A stretch of DNA of 54,261 nt, taken from the NCBI GenBank assembly GCA_017399535.1, contig JAFQBX010000030.1, forward strand, positions 1 through 54,261. The letters are read 5' to 3'. This document shows positions 43,356 through 51,877 of this stretch, one piece after another. The position numbers were made by a program, and so were the translations under genes. The notes under the pieces are model-generated. The model did not search any database. It was not told where the DNA came from and was given only the letters and a program-made list of their open reading frames with translations. Each line of letters starts with the position of its first letter. The first letter of the stretch is position 1. Source of the stretch: Clostridia bacterium. GTDB taxonomy: Bacteria > Bacillota > Clostridia > Oscillospirales > Acutalibacteraceae.

Positions 43356-45062
43356 ATGAATTTCAGAAAAATTATATGTCTTTTGCTTACAGCAATTATG
43401 CTTCTGTCATTATGTTCATGCGGAGGCGATAATACAGCCGACTCTTCATCAAAGGATAATACAACATCAATCATAAGCGGTACTGATGAAGGCAATGTTT
43501 CAGACAATACTAACAGCGATGCAACCTCAAGTGCTGACACGCGTTATCGCGCAACCCGTGCCGAAAAGCCCGCTAATTTCAAATATAAAAACGTTCGTAT
43601 TGCATGTATTGGTGACTCGATTACTCAGGGTACCGGTACATACAGCGCATACAGATACTATCTCTATCGTAACCTCATTTCAGCAGGTGCAACATTCACC
43701 TACGTTGGCTCAGAAAAAAGCGCCGACCCAAGATTGACGTCGGAATATCAGGTCCACGGCGGATATGGCGGCGCATTCATCGGTCCAAATACTGATGGTA
43801 AAAACAGAAGCACATACGACCATCTTGGAAACTACCTCGGCGGCGGCGCCGATATTGCACTCGTTATGCTTGGCGCAAACAACTATTTCCACGGCGTTGA
43901 CGTTAACAATATGAACGAGGTTTATTCCAATTTTGTTAAAAGGATTATCGAGCTGAGTCCCGGAATTACCGTTTATTGCGGAACAATGGTTAACCAAAGC
44001 AACGGAAACGCTCCCGACGTTAACAAGGGCTACATCGACAACGGACTTAACAAAATTTTGCCCGGAATTGTTGACTCACTTTGCAAAGAAGGTTATGACG
44101 TTCGATTTGTCGACGTTGATGAAATGACAAATCTCAGTGGCAGCGCCGGCGACTTTGACGGCGATGATGGTACCCACCCGAACGAACAGGGTCAGAGAAA
44201 AATGGCTGATGCTTGGTTTGATGCAATTCTCGACCAGGTACTCGAAATCAATGACAAGGGTGACAGTAGCGCAAGCGTTGTAAAGCACCCCGAAAGCGTT
44301 AAGTTGAATAAAGAAACCGCAACTGTTTTCAAGGGAAATAAAATTCGCCTCACAGCAACTGTAAAACCGTCGGATGCAAAGCATATTGGCTGCATTTGGT
44401 CATCAAGTGACGAAAGCATCGCTTCGGTCGACACATTCGGTTTGGTAAGCGGCGTAAAGACGGGTACAGCTACAATTACCGCAAAGACAATTGACGGCGG
44501 ACTCGTCGCCACCTGCGAAGTTACAGTAAGCAAGGACGAAAATGCACCTTCATATAAAACATTAGTTTCAGATAATTTCAATAACGGCAGCTGGGAAGGC
44601 GACGATGCAAACGGCTTTAACGGCGGCGGATGGTATCGCTGGTTCCCCGGCGGCTCTGCAAAAACAGTTACTACCAAAAACAGCTACGAAGCAGGCAAAA
44701 ACTTTATGATCAATATGGCTTATTCTGCCGAACAAAATACCGGCATCAGCCAATCAAATCTCGGCTATTTTGTTTCGTTTGAATATAGCGGATATGAACT
44801 CAGAGTTTATAACTGCGGCGGAATGGTTAAGCTGTTTAAGGACGGCAACGAACTTGGATCCTTTACCGGTGAATACGTACTCAAAAGACATCTCTACGGA
44901 TTCTCATACAATAACGGCGTAATAACTGTTCATAGAGATTACGAAACACTCTTTACTGTTAAGTCGAGCTCTATATCCACCTCATCAAAAGTTACAGTCG
45001 TTTCATCAGAACCGTCGCGAGTTACGAATATTCAGGCAATCATCATCAGAAAGGCGCAATAA
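43356..45062 (+). CDS. SGNH/GDSL hydrolase lipoprotein with BIG2 domain (copy 2)
   Basis: A 568-aa paralogue starting 21 nt after copy 1. The lipobox is LCSC (C22). The linker again ends in DTRYRATR at 61-68 and the nucleophile is S88 (GDSITQG), at the same positions as in copy 1. The Gly block is GYGGAF, the Asn block LGANNYF (N175/N176) and the acid-base pair DGTHPNEQG (D271, H274). BIG2 lies at about 310-395 (WSSSDESIASVDTFGLV), and the C-terminal beta domain has WEGDDANGFNGGG and WFPGGSAKTV. It differs mainly by an insertion after the Gly block shared with copy 3. Confidence 0.88.
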   Translation: MNFRKIICLLLTAIMLLSLCSCGGDNTADSSSKDNTTSIISGTDEGNVSDNTNSDATSSADTRYRATRAEKPANFKYKNVRIACIGDSITQGTGTYSAYRYYLYRNLISAGATFTYVGSEKSADPRLTSEYQVHGGYGGAFIGPNTDGKNRSTYDHLGNYLGGGADIALVMLGANNYFHGVDVNNMNEVYSNFVKRIIELSPGITVYCGTMVNQSNGNAPDVNKGYIDNGLNKILPGIVDSLCKEGYDVRFVDVDEMTNLSGSAGDFDGDDGTHPNEQGQRKMADAWFDAILDQVLEINDKGDSSASVVKHPESVKLNKETATVFKGNKIRLTATVKPSDAKHIGCIWSSSDESIASVDTFGLVSGVKTGTATITAKTIDGGLVATCEVTVSKDENAPSYKTLVSDNFNNGSWEGDDANGFNGGGWYRWFPGGSAKTVTTKNSYEAGKNFMINMAYSAEQNTGISQSNLGYFVSFEYSGYELRVYNCGGMVKLFKDGNELGSFTGEYVLKRHLYGFSYNNGVITVHRDYETLFTVKSSSISTSSKVTVVSSEPSRVTNIQAIIIRKAQ

Positions 45063-45075
45063 TCGGTAAGATATA

Positions 45076-46521
45076 ATGAATTCAAGTAACGAATTTATAA
45101 ATATCCTGCCCATCGGCGACTCAATCACCGATGGAGCAGGTACACACAGCGGATATCGCTTTTTTCTACACAATCTGCTTTATAGAAGCGGAATAAATTT
45201 CAGATTTGCGGGACCCAAAAAGGCACATGACCCTCGTATGCCCGAAAGATATTATTATCACGCGGGTTACGGCGGAAACACTATTGGACCCGATAACAGC
45301 AAAAGCGGTAACGTTTTTTCGCGTCTTCCCGATATATTAAAGGAAAAGGTTGATATCGCCCTTCTCATGCTGGGTAGAAACAATTATTTTCAGTCGATTG
45401 ACCTCGACAGAATTGATGAAGTTTATTACAATTTCATTAAGGAAATGCTTTCATATCAGCCGAAAATGCACATATTTGTCGGCTCAATGAATTATTCAAA
45501 GGCAGGAAACTCACCTGACGACCCTGCTTTAAGCGGATTAAATCAACTTCTGCCCGACGTATGCAAAAAACTGAAGGACGAAGGTCATAACGTATATTTT
45601 GTCGATATTGCTACTATCACTAATTTAGGCAAGGTTGACTTTAAACCATACGATAATACGCATCCTAACGACATCGGGCAGGAAAAGATTGCGAAGGCGT
45701 GGTTTGATGCCATTTTGCCCATCGCAAATGAAATGAACAAGCCCGACAATAATCAGATTCATGTCGAAAATTTCCGTTTAAGTAAAGAAAAACTCACCTT
45801 AAATACGAATGAGGAATTTCATTTATTCCCGATATTCACACCGTCAAATCCCGACGAATTCACAGTTTTTTGGTCAAGCAGCGACTCTGATGTTGTGAAA
45901 GTCGATTCACTCGGTAGGATAACCGCTTTAAAGGAAGGCAGTGCTACCATTTACGGCGAATGTCTTGACGGCGGATTCATTTCATCCTGTGAAGTCAAAG
46001 TGAACAGTACGATACCGATTGAGACCTCTACCATTTTTGAAAGTCCATTTTCGGACAAGGAAAAATGGGTGGGCAACGTCAATTATATCGACCGCGACAA
46101 TATAATACTGTGGTTTATTCGAAATCAATTTAAAATTAACACGGTTGAAAAACTCACATCATCAGATAAATTCATTCTTCAATTTGAGTATGAGGTAACC
46201 GATAATAAAGGTCTGTATTTTGACACCTATACGTCACTGAAATTCAGCAATCTCGAAATGAGAATTTATGATGGCTCGACAAGATTCGAAGTACGCTATA
46301 ATGACGAAATTCTGGCTACACACAACAGCTTCTTTGATATAGAAGCACGTACATATAAGCTTTTATACAATAAAGGAAAAATCGAAATGTTTAAAGGCGG
46401 AGAGATTATCATTTCGACCGAAAGAGAAATTGAACTATCCCCTTCTGATATTGAGCTATACTCTAACGAAGGCGAAAGATTATGTGTAATAAGCAATATT
46501 AAATTGCTGAACATACGGTAA
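45076..46521 (+). CDS. SGNH/GDSL hydrolase with BIG2 domain, no signal peptide (copy 3)
   Basis: A 481-aa paralogue 13 nt after copy 2. It begins MNSSNEFINILPIGDSITDG, so signal peptide, lipobox, linker and DTRYRATR motif are absent and the SGNH domain starts almost at once. The catalytic set is complete: S16, the GYGG block, LGRNNYF (N102/N103) and DNTHPND (D193, H196). BIG2 (about 230-312, FWSSSDSDVVKVDSLGRI) and the C-terminal beta domain (KWVGNVNYIDRDN) follow. It would remain in the cytoplasm unless exported in another way, odd for a BIG2 protein. The ribosome binding site (GGTAAG) is weak. A bidirectional terminator follows. Confidence 0.85.
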   Translation: MNSSNEFINILPIGDSITDGAGTHSGYRFFLHNLLYRSGINFRFAGPKKAHDPRMPERYYYHAGYGGNTIGPDNSKSGNVFSRLPDILKEKVDIALLMLGRNNYFQSIDLDRIDEVYYNFIKEMLSYQPKMHIFVGSMNYSKAGNSPDDPALSGLNQLLPDVCKKLKDEGHNVYFVDIATITNLGKVDFKPYDNTHPNDIGQEKIAKAWFDAILPIANEMNKPDNNQIHVENFRLSKEKLTLNTNEEFHLFPIFTPSNPDEFTVFWSSSDSDVVKVDSLGRITALKEGSATIYGECLDGGFISSCEVKVNSTIPIETSTIFESPFSDKEKWVGNVNYIDRDNIILWFIRNQFKINTVEKLTSSDKFILQFEYEVTDNKGLYFDTYTSLKFSNLEMRIYDGSTRFEVRYNDEILATHNSFFDIEARTYKLLYNKGKIEMFKGGEIIISTEREIELSPSDIELYSNEGERLCVISNIKLLNIR

Positions 46522-46599
46522 CTCTATTATGCCAAGAATTCGTATGAACTTATATTGTAATCCTTAAAATTTTTATCGCTTAATAGTATCACCATTATT

Positions 46600-46637
46600 A
46601 AAAGGCGCTGAAACAATTAGTTTCAGCGCCTTTTTTA
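46600..46637. terminator. Bidirectional terminator between SGNH copy 3 and mazF
   Basis: AAAAGGCGCTGAAAC (46600-46614) pairs perfectly with GTTTCAGCGCCTTTT (46620-46634) around a 5-nt loop, flanked by A and T runs. Confidence 0.92.
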
Positions 46638-46649
46638 CTGCTACAAAAT

Positions 46650-47015
46650 TTATGTAACAGTATTTATTTCCGAATTTAGTCCAAAGCTTACCGACAACGC
46701 TCTGTCTACCATATTCATTGAGCCGTTATCAAGTCTCCCCATTCGTTCCTTTAATCTTTGCTTATCAATGGTACGAATCTGTTCAAGCAAAACAATCGAA
46801 TCCTTAGCAAGTCCCGATTCATCAGCATCAACCTTTATATGTGTAGGCAATTTTGTTTTATCGCGTTGACTTGTTATTGCTGCCGCAATAACGGTTGGGC
46901 TATATTTATTTCCGACATCATTCTGAACAATTAACACAGGTCGTACTCCTCCCTGCTCCGATCCGACAACCGGGCTCAAATCGGCATAATAAATATCGCC
47001 TCGTTTGATAGTCAT
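46650..47015 (-). CDS. mazF: MazF/PemK (EndoA)-type mRNA interferase
   Basis: From ATG 47015 (GGAG at 47029-47026) the product has 121 aa: [53 protein letters not shown] and [22 protein letters not shown]. These are the diagnostic blocks of Firmicutes EndoA toxins, with catalytic Arg and Thr in the RPVLIVQND and ITSQ regions. The family cleaves mRNA at short motifs. No antitoxin frame precedes it: the 170 nt to the next gene hold only a terminator and short open stretches. In relatives alr and the antitoxin gene are often in this position. Confidence 0.92.
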   Translation of the reverse strand: MTIKRGDIYYADLSPVVGSEQGGVRPVLIVQNDVGNKYSPTVIAAAITSQRDKTKLPTHIKVDADESGLAKDSIVLLEQIRTIDKQRLKERMGRLDNGSMNMVDRALSVSFGLNSEINTVT

Positions 47016-47151
47016 TATATTCACACTCCAAAAACTGTTTGCACTAATATTCTTACCAATTGCGGCTTGATTTAATCGCCACCTTTAACATAATATTTTT
47101 GAAGTGCAGTTTTTGATATAACTACATGAGCTGAAAAACCATGAGCAAAAT

Positions 47152-47179
47152 AAAAAAACCGGTATAAACCGGTTTTTTT
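47152..47179. terminator. Terminator after the small lipoprotein gene
   Basis: AAAAAAACCGGT-TATA-AACCGGTTTTTTT at 47152-47179, symmetric, separates mazF from the nnr - lipoprotein unit. The rest of 47025-47195 holds no gene I can support. Confidence 0.85.
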
Positions 47180-47195
47180 ATTTATCATATTATTA

Positions 47196-47663
47196 CTAAA
47201 TCGTCCTTTGATTGCTGAAATAAATTTTTAAATCATATTCGTCAAACTCAATCAGTTTAATAAATCCATTTTCATCAATATCAATTTCATAATCATCAAA
47301 TTTAATTTTTCCGTCATCATATTCAAAGTCAGTAGTGAAATCAATATTTTTCATAGCATTTAAAAACATTGAAACTGACGAAAAATCATAAAGATTTGTA
47401 CAATTAAGCCCCTTATAATTTGCATCAATTTTATCAGCATTAACATCCACCTTCAAGCCGTTTATAGTTTCAGGCGAGGTAATATTTACTGTAAAATCCG
47501 AAATGTTAACAAAATCAATGTTCCCTTCGCAACTGAAATCCTCGTACTCGATAAAGATATCAGCACTGAAATTAGACGTTATGGGAACAATCGATTTTTT
47601 AACCTTGCAGCCGCATAATAAAATCATGCAGGTTACTGCTAATAACAGAGATTTGGCTCTCAA
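47196..47663 (-). CDS. Small lipoprotein, unknown function
   Basis: A 155-aa protein starting at TTG 47663, which directly follows the nnr stop (TGATTG); AAGGTGAT is upstream. Lipobox LLCGC (C19). The mature part is rich in Asp/Ile/Asn and in beta-type repeats (DIFIEYEDFSCEGNIDFVN, KIKFDDYEIDIDENGFIKLIEF), compatible with a small LolA/YcgL-like beta sheet. In other Firmicutes a lipoprotein gene often lies between nnr/acpS and alr. No enzymatic motif seen. Confidence 0.75.
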   Translation of the reverse strand: MRAKSLLLAVTCMILLCGCKVKKSIVPITSNFSADIFIEYEDFSCEGNIDFVNISDFTVNITSPETINGLKVDVNADKIDANYKGLNCTNLYDFSSVSMFLNAMKNIDFTTDFEYDDGKIKFDDYEIDIDENGFIKLIEFDEYDLKIYFSNQRTI

Positions 47664-49193
47664 TCAATCACCTTCGTTGGTTTCGTATTCTAAAAAGAGC
47701 CCCTCCAAGCATTTTATCATGGTCGTCGGAGTTGTCGCGCGTTGAGAATACAGCTGTGACGACAACACGCCCGATTTCCCGTGAAGGAAAACTGCGTATC
47801 TTGCTGCATCAATTGCACGAATGCCTTCGCCGCAAAAGGCGGTAATCATTCCTGCAAGCATATCGCCCGTACCTGCCGTTGCCATTGAGCTGTCGGACAT
47901 GGTGTTAATATAAACATTTCCATTTGGCTCAAATATAAGAGTACGAGGACCTTTTAACACCAAGATTGCATTATACTCACTTGAAAAATTACGGCCAATT
48001 TGAATAATATCAGATTGAATTTCTTTAACAGTAAGACCTATAAGCCGCGACATCTCGCCCATGTGCGGAGTTAGTATCAAATCCGATTTAGCTCTTTTAA
48101 TAATATTTATGTTCGCCGACACGGAATTTATACCATCAGCATCAATAATTATATTACAATCTGCGTTGTCAACAATTTGAGAAACGACACCTATTGTATC
48201 TTCATCGCATCCCAAACCGCAACCAACGAGAATCGCATCCGATTTCTTAATTATAGGTAAAAGCTTTTCTTTGTTACCGACAGAAATACGACCGAGTGAA
48301 TTTTCTTTTAATGGATAAAACACAGGTTCGCTTAAATTAGCAGATACAATTTCATAAATCGATTGAGGTAAACATACACCAACCAAACCTGCTCCGCATT
48401 TTACGGCTGCTGATGCGGCAATTTTAGCCGCTCCTGCCATACCATAAGAGCCGCAAACGAGAGTCACGCGCCCAAAATCATATTTGTTACAGAGAATCGG
48501 ACGTTTATTTGAAAACTGTCTTTTAACATCATTTTCGCTAATAATATGAAGCGTTTCAGTTAAGTATGTTTCCGACGGCACACCGATATCGACACATTCG
48601 ATTTCACCGCAAAATTCAGCTCCGGGATATAGAATATGGCAAAGTTTCTTCGCAATAAACGAGATTGTAAGGTCGGACTTTATACACGTATTGCCAATCA
48701 TTCCGTTATCACATTCAACGCCACTCGGTAAATCCAGCGAAACAACTTTTGCATTAGACGAATTTATATTGCTTATAATCTCTGCTGTTCGTTCGTCAAC
48801 ATTACCTTTAAAACCCGTACCAAAAATTGCGTCAACAACAATGTCAGCATTCTTTACATCATCAGCAAAATAGGTAAAATCAGTTGAAATAACTCTTAAA
48901 TCAATTTCGCACAAGCTGTCATACATAAGCTTGGCGGCATCAGTTTTAGGCGGTGAAATAAGATAAACCTTCGTCCTTATTCCCGCATTCATTAAATGGG
49001 CGGCGACAACTAAACCATCTCCGCCATTATTTCCGCCGCCACAAACCACAACAGCCGTCGAAGTATCACAAAACCGCCTCAAAATACATTCAAAGGCAGC
49101 TTTACCTGCATTTCTCATTAAGGTAATTTTATCAACGCCAAATTTTTCAGAATTATCTTCGATGTTAATAATTTCATCACGTGTATAAAGCAT
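47664..49193 (-). CDS. nnr: Bifunctional NAD(P)HX epimerase/dehydratase
   Basis: From ATG 49193 (GGGAGAA upstream) the product has 509 aa. The N-terminal YjeF_N epimerase has VVCGGGNNGGDGLVVAAHL, DAIFGTGFKGNVD and SLDLPSGVECDNG. The C-terminal ribokinase-like ADP-dependent dehydratase has YDFGRVTLVCGSYGMAGAAKIAA, GCGLGCDED, LTPHMGEMSRLIG, LVLKGPRTLI and MATAGTGDMLAGMI. It repairs hydrated NADH/NADPH. It starts a two-gene unit with the lipoprotein. Confidence 0.95.
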   Translation of the reverse strand: MLYTRDEIINIEDNSEKFGVDKITLMRNAGKAAFECILRRFCDTSTAVVVCGGGNNGGDGLVVAAHLMNAGIRTKVYLISPPKTDAAKLMYDSLCEIDLRVISTDFTYFADDVKNADIVVDAIFGTGFKGNVDERTAEIISNINSSNAKVVSLDLPSGVECDNGMIGNTCIKSDLTISFIAKKLCHILYPGAEFCGEIECVDIGVPSETYLTETLHIISENDVKRQFSNKRPILCNKYDFGRVTLVCGSYGMAGAAKIAASAAVKCGAGLVGVCLPQSIYEIVSANLSEPVFYPLKENSLGRISVGNKEKLLPIIKKSDAILVGCGLGCDEDTIGVVSQIVDNADCNIIIDADGINSVSANINIIKRAKSDLILTPHMGEMSRLIGLTVKEIQSDIIQIGRNFSSEYNAILVLKGPRTLIFEPNGNVYINTMSDSSMATAGTGDMLAGMITAFCGEGIRAIDAARYAVFLHGKSGVLSSQLYSQRATTPTTMIKCLEGLFLEYETNEGD

Positions 49194-49286
49194 AATCCAT
49201 TTCTCCCGATATGCCAAAATTATTACGGTTGCGTCATTTTCGGTCCAAACAATACAAATGAAAATGCGACCTTCCTAACAAAAGAA

Positions 49287-49334
49287 CGGGGATGCATACC
49301 GCGTAAAATAATTAACACAGTTGGCTATCCCCGT
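49287..49334 (-). terminator. Possible terminator after the membrane protein gene
   Basis: ACGGGGAT and ATCCCCGT (49327-49334 with 49287-49294) pair over a 32-nt loop; on the minus strand TTCTTTTG follows. The remaining 49194-49396 stretch holds no gene. Confidence 0.4.
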
Positions 49335-49396
49335 AAATTTATTTAATAAATATTTTGCTCTCAGTCGAATCTGTAATTCGTGCAAATTCAGTGCAG

Positions 49397-49939
49397 TCAA
49401 TTTCTACCGAACACATCAAAATAAATGTTACGCGGAATACAACGCTTTATTCCTTCAAGCATTTTTTCATTAGGTTCGATAACTACTATTGTTTTGCCGC
49501 TTTCGTTAGTTTTTATAACAAAATAATAGAGATTCTCGCTATTTGCATTTGCGGCAAAAATATGCGTATTAAACGAATCAATATTTACACTTTTATCAAA
49601 CTTTGCAAAGGTGTCAATATCCTTGCATTCAAAGGTAATCAAACGACTTCTATCGCTGCGATTGAGAATCTTATCAACATCAAACTGACCGTTTGTAAGG
49701 CAATATTCGAACTCGATATCGAGAGCGCCATACATTTTTTTTGCAAGATAATATACGCCAACTGCCGCTATATACGGAACAAAAATCAGCACTGCGTACG
49801 GCTTACCCATAAAAAACAATGTACCAAACGTAATCAAAATAAATATAAGCAATACTGCACAAGCAATTACTCCATATTTATACGCACTTTCAATCGGTGA
49901 TTTTTTTCTTACAACAATCTGTTCATTAAAAATATCCAT
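49397..49939 (-). CDS. Small membrane protein, unknown
   Basis: From ATG 49939 (GAGAGGTAAAGT upstream) the product has 180 aa with two membrane helices (about 22-45, VIACAVLLIFILITFGTLFF, and 50-65, YAVLIFVPYIAAVGVYYLA). A cytoplasmic C-terminal domain follows (DIEFEYCLTNGQFDVDKILNRSDR, FVIKTNESGKTIVVIEPNEKMLEGIKR) that looks like a PH-like beta sheet with a terminal helix. I do not recognise a named family. It is transcribed alone downstream of luxS. Confidence 0.75.
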   Translation of the reverse strand: MDIFNEQIVVRKKSPIESAYKYGVIACAVLLIFILITFGTLFFMGKPYAVLIFVPYIAAVGVYYLAKKMYGALDIEFEYCLTNGQFDVDKILNRSDRSRLITFECKDIDTFAKFDKSVNIDSFNTHIFAANANSENLYYFVIKTNESGKTIVVIEPNEKMLEGIKRCIPRNIYFDVFGRN

Positions 49940-50000
49940 TACTTTACCTCTCAAAAACATTATCTATTACTGATTATATCATAAAAAAGTAAAATTACAA

Positions 50001-50459
50001 TTATTTATAATAAATATCGTTTGATGTGACCGATTGAAGCGTTTTTAAATATTCTGCGGCTTCACTTTTCGCTCCTAAAAGGTCGTGGTCGAGATAATTT
50101 CCGCACTCACGAGCGCTTACTCCAGGAATATCACCTTCATAACCAGATATAAACTCAAATGCATCCTTTATGAGCGAAATTACTTCATCGTGGCTAACAT
50201 TGTCGCGAACAATAAAGTAAAATCCCGTTCTGCACCCCATTGGCCCAAAATAAATTACGCTGTCCTGATGCTTCGAATTACGGGCAAAGGTAGCAAACAA
50301 ATGCTCGATTGTATGAATTGGAGCATTGTCAAGCACCTTTTCCTTATTTGGTCTCTTTAAACGAAGGTCGTAGGTAACTGCATCACCATCAACACGAGAC
50401 AAATATACGCCCGGCAAAAGCACGGTATGGTCAACAAGAAAGCTGTTTATCGTTTTCAA
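50001..50459 (-). CDS. luxS: S-ribosylhomocysteine lyase (LuxS)
   Basis: The 152-aa protein has the metal motif HTIEH (H49, H53), FGPMGCRTGFY (C76, catalytic) and SARECGNYLDHDL (C119, third metal ligand). It splits S-ribosylhomocysteine into homocysteine and the AI-2 precursor DPD. The start is TTG 50459 with AAAGGTGAT 7 nt upstream. It is monocistronic with a promoter inside the end of the ABC ATPase gene; no pfs or Met genes are adjacent. Confidence 0.96.
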   Translation of the reverse strand: MKTINSFLVDHTVLLPGVYLSRVDGDAVTYDLRLKRPNKEKVLDNAPIHTIEHLFATFARNSKHQDSVIYFGPMGCRTGFYFIVRDNVSHDEVISLIKDAFEFISGYEGDIPGVSARECGNYLDHDLLGAKSEAAEYLKTLQSVTSNDIYYK

Positions 50460-50489
50460 TCCAAATCACCTTTTAAATCATTTTAGCTA

Positions 50490-50518
50490 ATTATAATGTA
50501 TAACTGAAATTTAATCAA
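50490..50518 (-). promoter_or_regulatory. Promoter of luxS
   Basis: Minus-strand TTGATT (50518-50513), 17 nt, TATAAT (50495-50490). The leader is about 25 nt, too short for a SAM or SAH riboswitch. Confidence 0.65.
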
Positions 50519-51090
50519 TCGTTATTACCTATTTTATAATCAAAATCGGCAGAAAAATCACCTACGTGCGTGACAAGAATAATCAGCTTTTCATCCCTTT
50601 TTGACAGCAAAAGGTCGGCAACAGCGCTGATATTATCCTCATCGAGACCGGCAAAGGGCTCGTCTAAAATCAAAACGTCGGCATCAATCATAATCGCTCT
50701 TGCGGCGGCTACCCTTCTAGCCATGCCGACCGAAAGCTCGTTTGGTAACTTATCAAAATCATCGCCTTCAAAACCAACCTGCGAAAGCAAATACTTTGCT
50801 TTTTGAACATTTTCCTCGTTAATTTCGCAAACAGCGGCAACATTTTCAGCCGCAGTAAGCCAAGGTAAAAGACTTGATTCCTGAAAAACGGCCGAAAACA
50901 CTAATTCCCTATTCATGCTGATTTCGCCGCTATATTTTTGAAGCCCGAGTAACGTGCGCAAGAGTGTTGTTTTTCCACTTCCCGATGCACCGGAAAAGGT
51001 AACGAGCCCCGTATCGGGAAGCAAAAGGCACATATTGTCAATAATTTTTTTATCTCCAAAGGATACGGAAACATTTTTAATTTCAATCAT
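50515..51090 (-). CDS. ABC transporter ATP-binding protein (NitT/TauT-like)
   Basis: From ATG 51090 (GGAGGTG upstream) the product has 191 aa, short for the family: Walker A GASGSGKTT, Q-loop FQESSLLPWLTAAENV, signature LSVGMARRVAAARAI (LSGGQ variant), Walker B VLILDEPFAGLDED and H-loop LVTHVGDF. It powers the permease encoded just before; the genes overlap by 8 nt. Confidence 0.92.
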   Translation of the reverse strand: MIEIKNVSVSFGDKKIIDNMCLLLPDTGLVTFSGASGSGKTTLLRTLLGLQKYSGEISMNRELVFSAVFQESSLLPWLTAAENVAAVCEINEENVQKAKYLLSQVGFEGDDFDKLPNELSVGMARRVAAARAIMIDADVLILDEPFAGLDEDNISAVADLLLSKRDEKLIILVTHVGDFSADFDYKIGNND

Positions 51091-51877
51091 GCTTTTCACC
51101 TCCGACGTTATATTTTTTAAGCGTCCGTCGTACAAGCAAAAGTATTAACTTTTCAAGTAAAACGCTGATTATCACAACGAGGGTTGTATAGGCAAAAAGT
51201 TTTGGCGTTTCGAGGTAAATTTTAGAATTATAAATCTCTTTTCCAATCGAGAATTTTGGGGTGCAAAGCACCTCCGCCGCGATTCCCGATTTGAGCGACA
51301 GTCCGAGTGACGTAGTTGCAGCGGAAAGAATATACGGCATTACCGAGGGGATATAGACGAGCTTCAGCCGCTTAAACCAACCAAATTTAAACACCTTCGA
51401 AACGTCAAGCAGTCCTGAATCAACCTCGTTGAGACCGGTTGTGACATTTCCCCACACTATCGGTGAAACCATTAAAAAACATATAAAAATCGGAATATTT
51501 GAACTGTCTGAAATCCAAACCCATGCCAAAACGATAAAGGATGCGACAGGAGTTGCTCGAATTACGTTAAAAAACGGCGTAATAAACAGCTTAAACAATT
51601 CAAAACGATGAGCAACCACCGAACAAATTATTCCGTACAGCATACCCGTTACAAATCCGAACATTATTCGAAAAATCGACATCATAGCCGATTGCCAAAA
51701 GGTTGGCTCCTTCACAAGCTCGGCAAATGTCAATACAACACGATAAGGAGATACAAACAGTATCTCCTTATCGATGACAGCACTTATCAAAAACCACAGT
51801 CCGAGCCATACAGCCGAAACCGTAATTACTTTTATAAATTTATTCAACTTAACCCGCTTTGTAATAGAAGTTGTCAT
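51083..51877 (-). CDS. ABC transporter permease (NitT/TauT/SsuC-like)
   Basis: A 264-aa protein with about six membrane helices. The EAA loop ATTSLGLSLKSGIAAEVLC lies near 190-210, and the earlier RATPVASFIVLAWVWISDSSN block is typical of TauC/SsuC-type permeases. ATG 51877 is chosen because an in-frame GTG at 51889 sits on the GGAGGTG site. The start overlaps the substrate-binding gene by 29 nt. Confidence 0.9.
   Translation of the reverse strand: MTTSITKRVKLNKFIKVITVSAVWLGLWFLISAVIDKEILFVSPYRVVLTFAELVKEPTFWQSAMMSIFRIMFGFVTGMLYGIICSVVAHRFELFKLFITPFFNVIRATPVASFIVLAWVWISDSSNIPIFICFLMVSPIVWGNVTTGLNEVDSGLLDVSKVFKFGWFKRLKLVYIPSVMPYILSAATTSLGLSLKSGIAAEVLCTPKFSIGKEIYNSKIYLETPKLFAYTTLVVIISVLLEKLILLLVRRTLKKYNVGGEKHD

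Noticed and set aside
47025-47150. 12-codon minus-strand ORF as mazF antitoxin
   Set aside because: Too short and without resemblance to ribbon-helix-helix or AbrB-type antitoxins.
49355-49900. 181-aa plus-strand ORF opposite the membrane protein gene
   Set aside because: Composition is that of a shadow (many Cys, Lys, Asn) with no ribosome binding site; the minus-strand frame has a good site and clear membrane helices.
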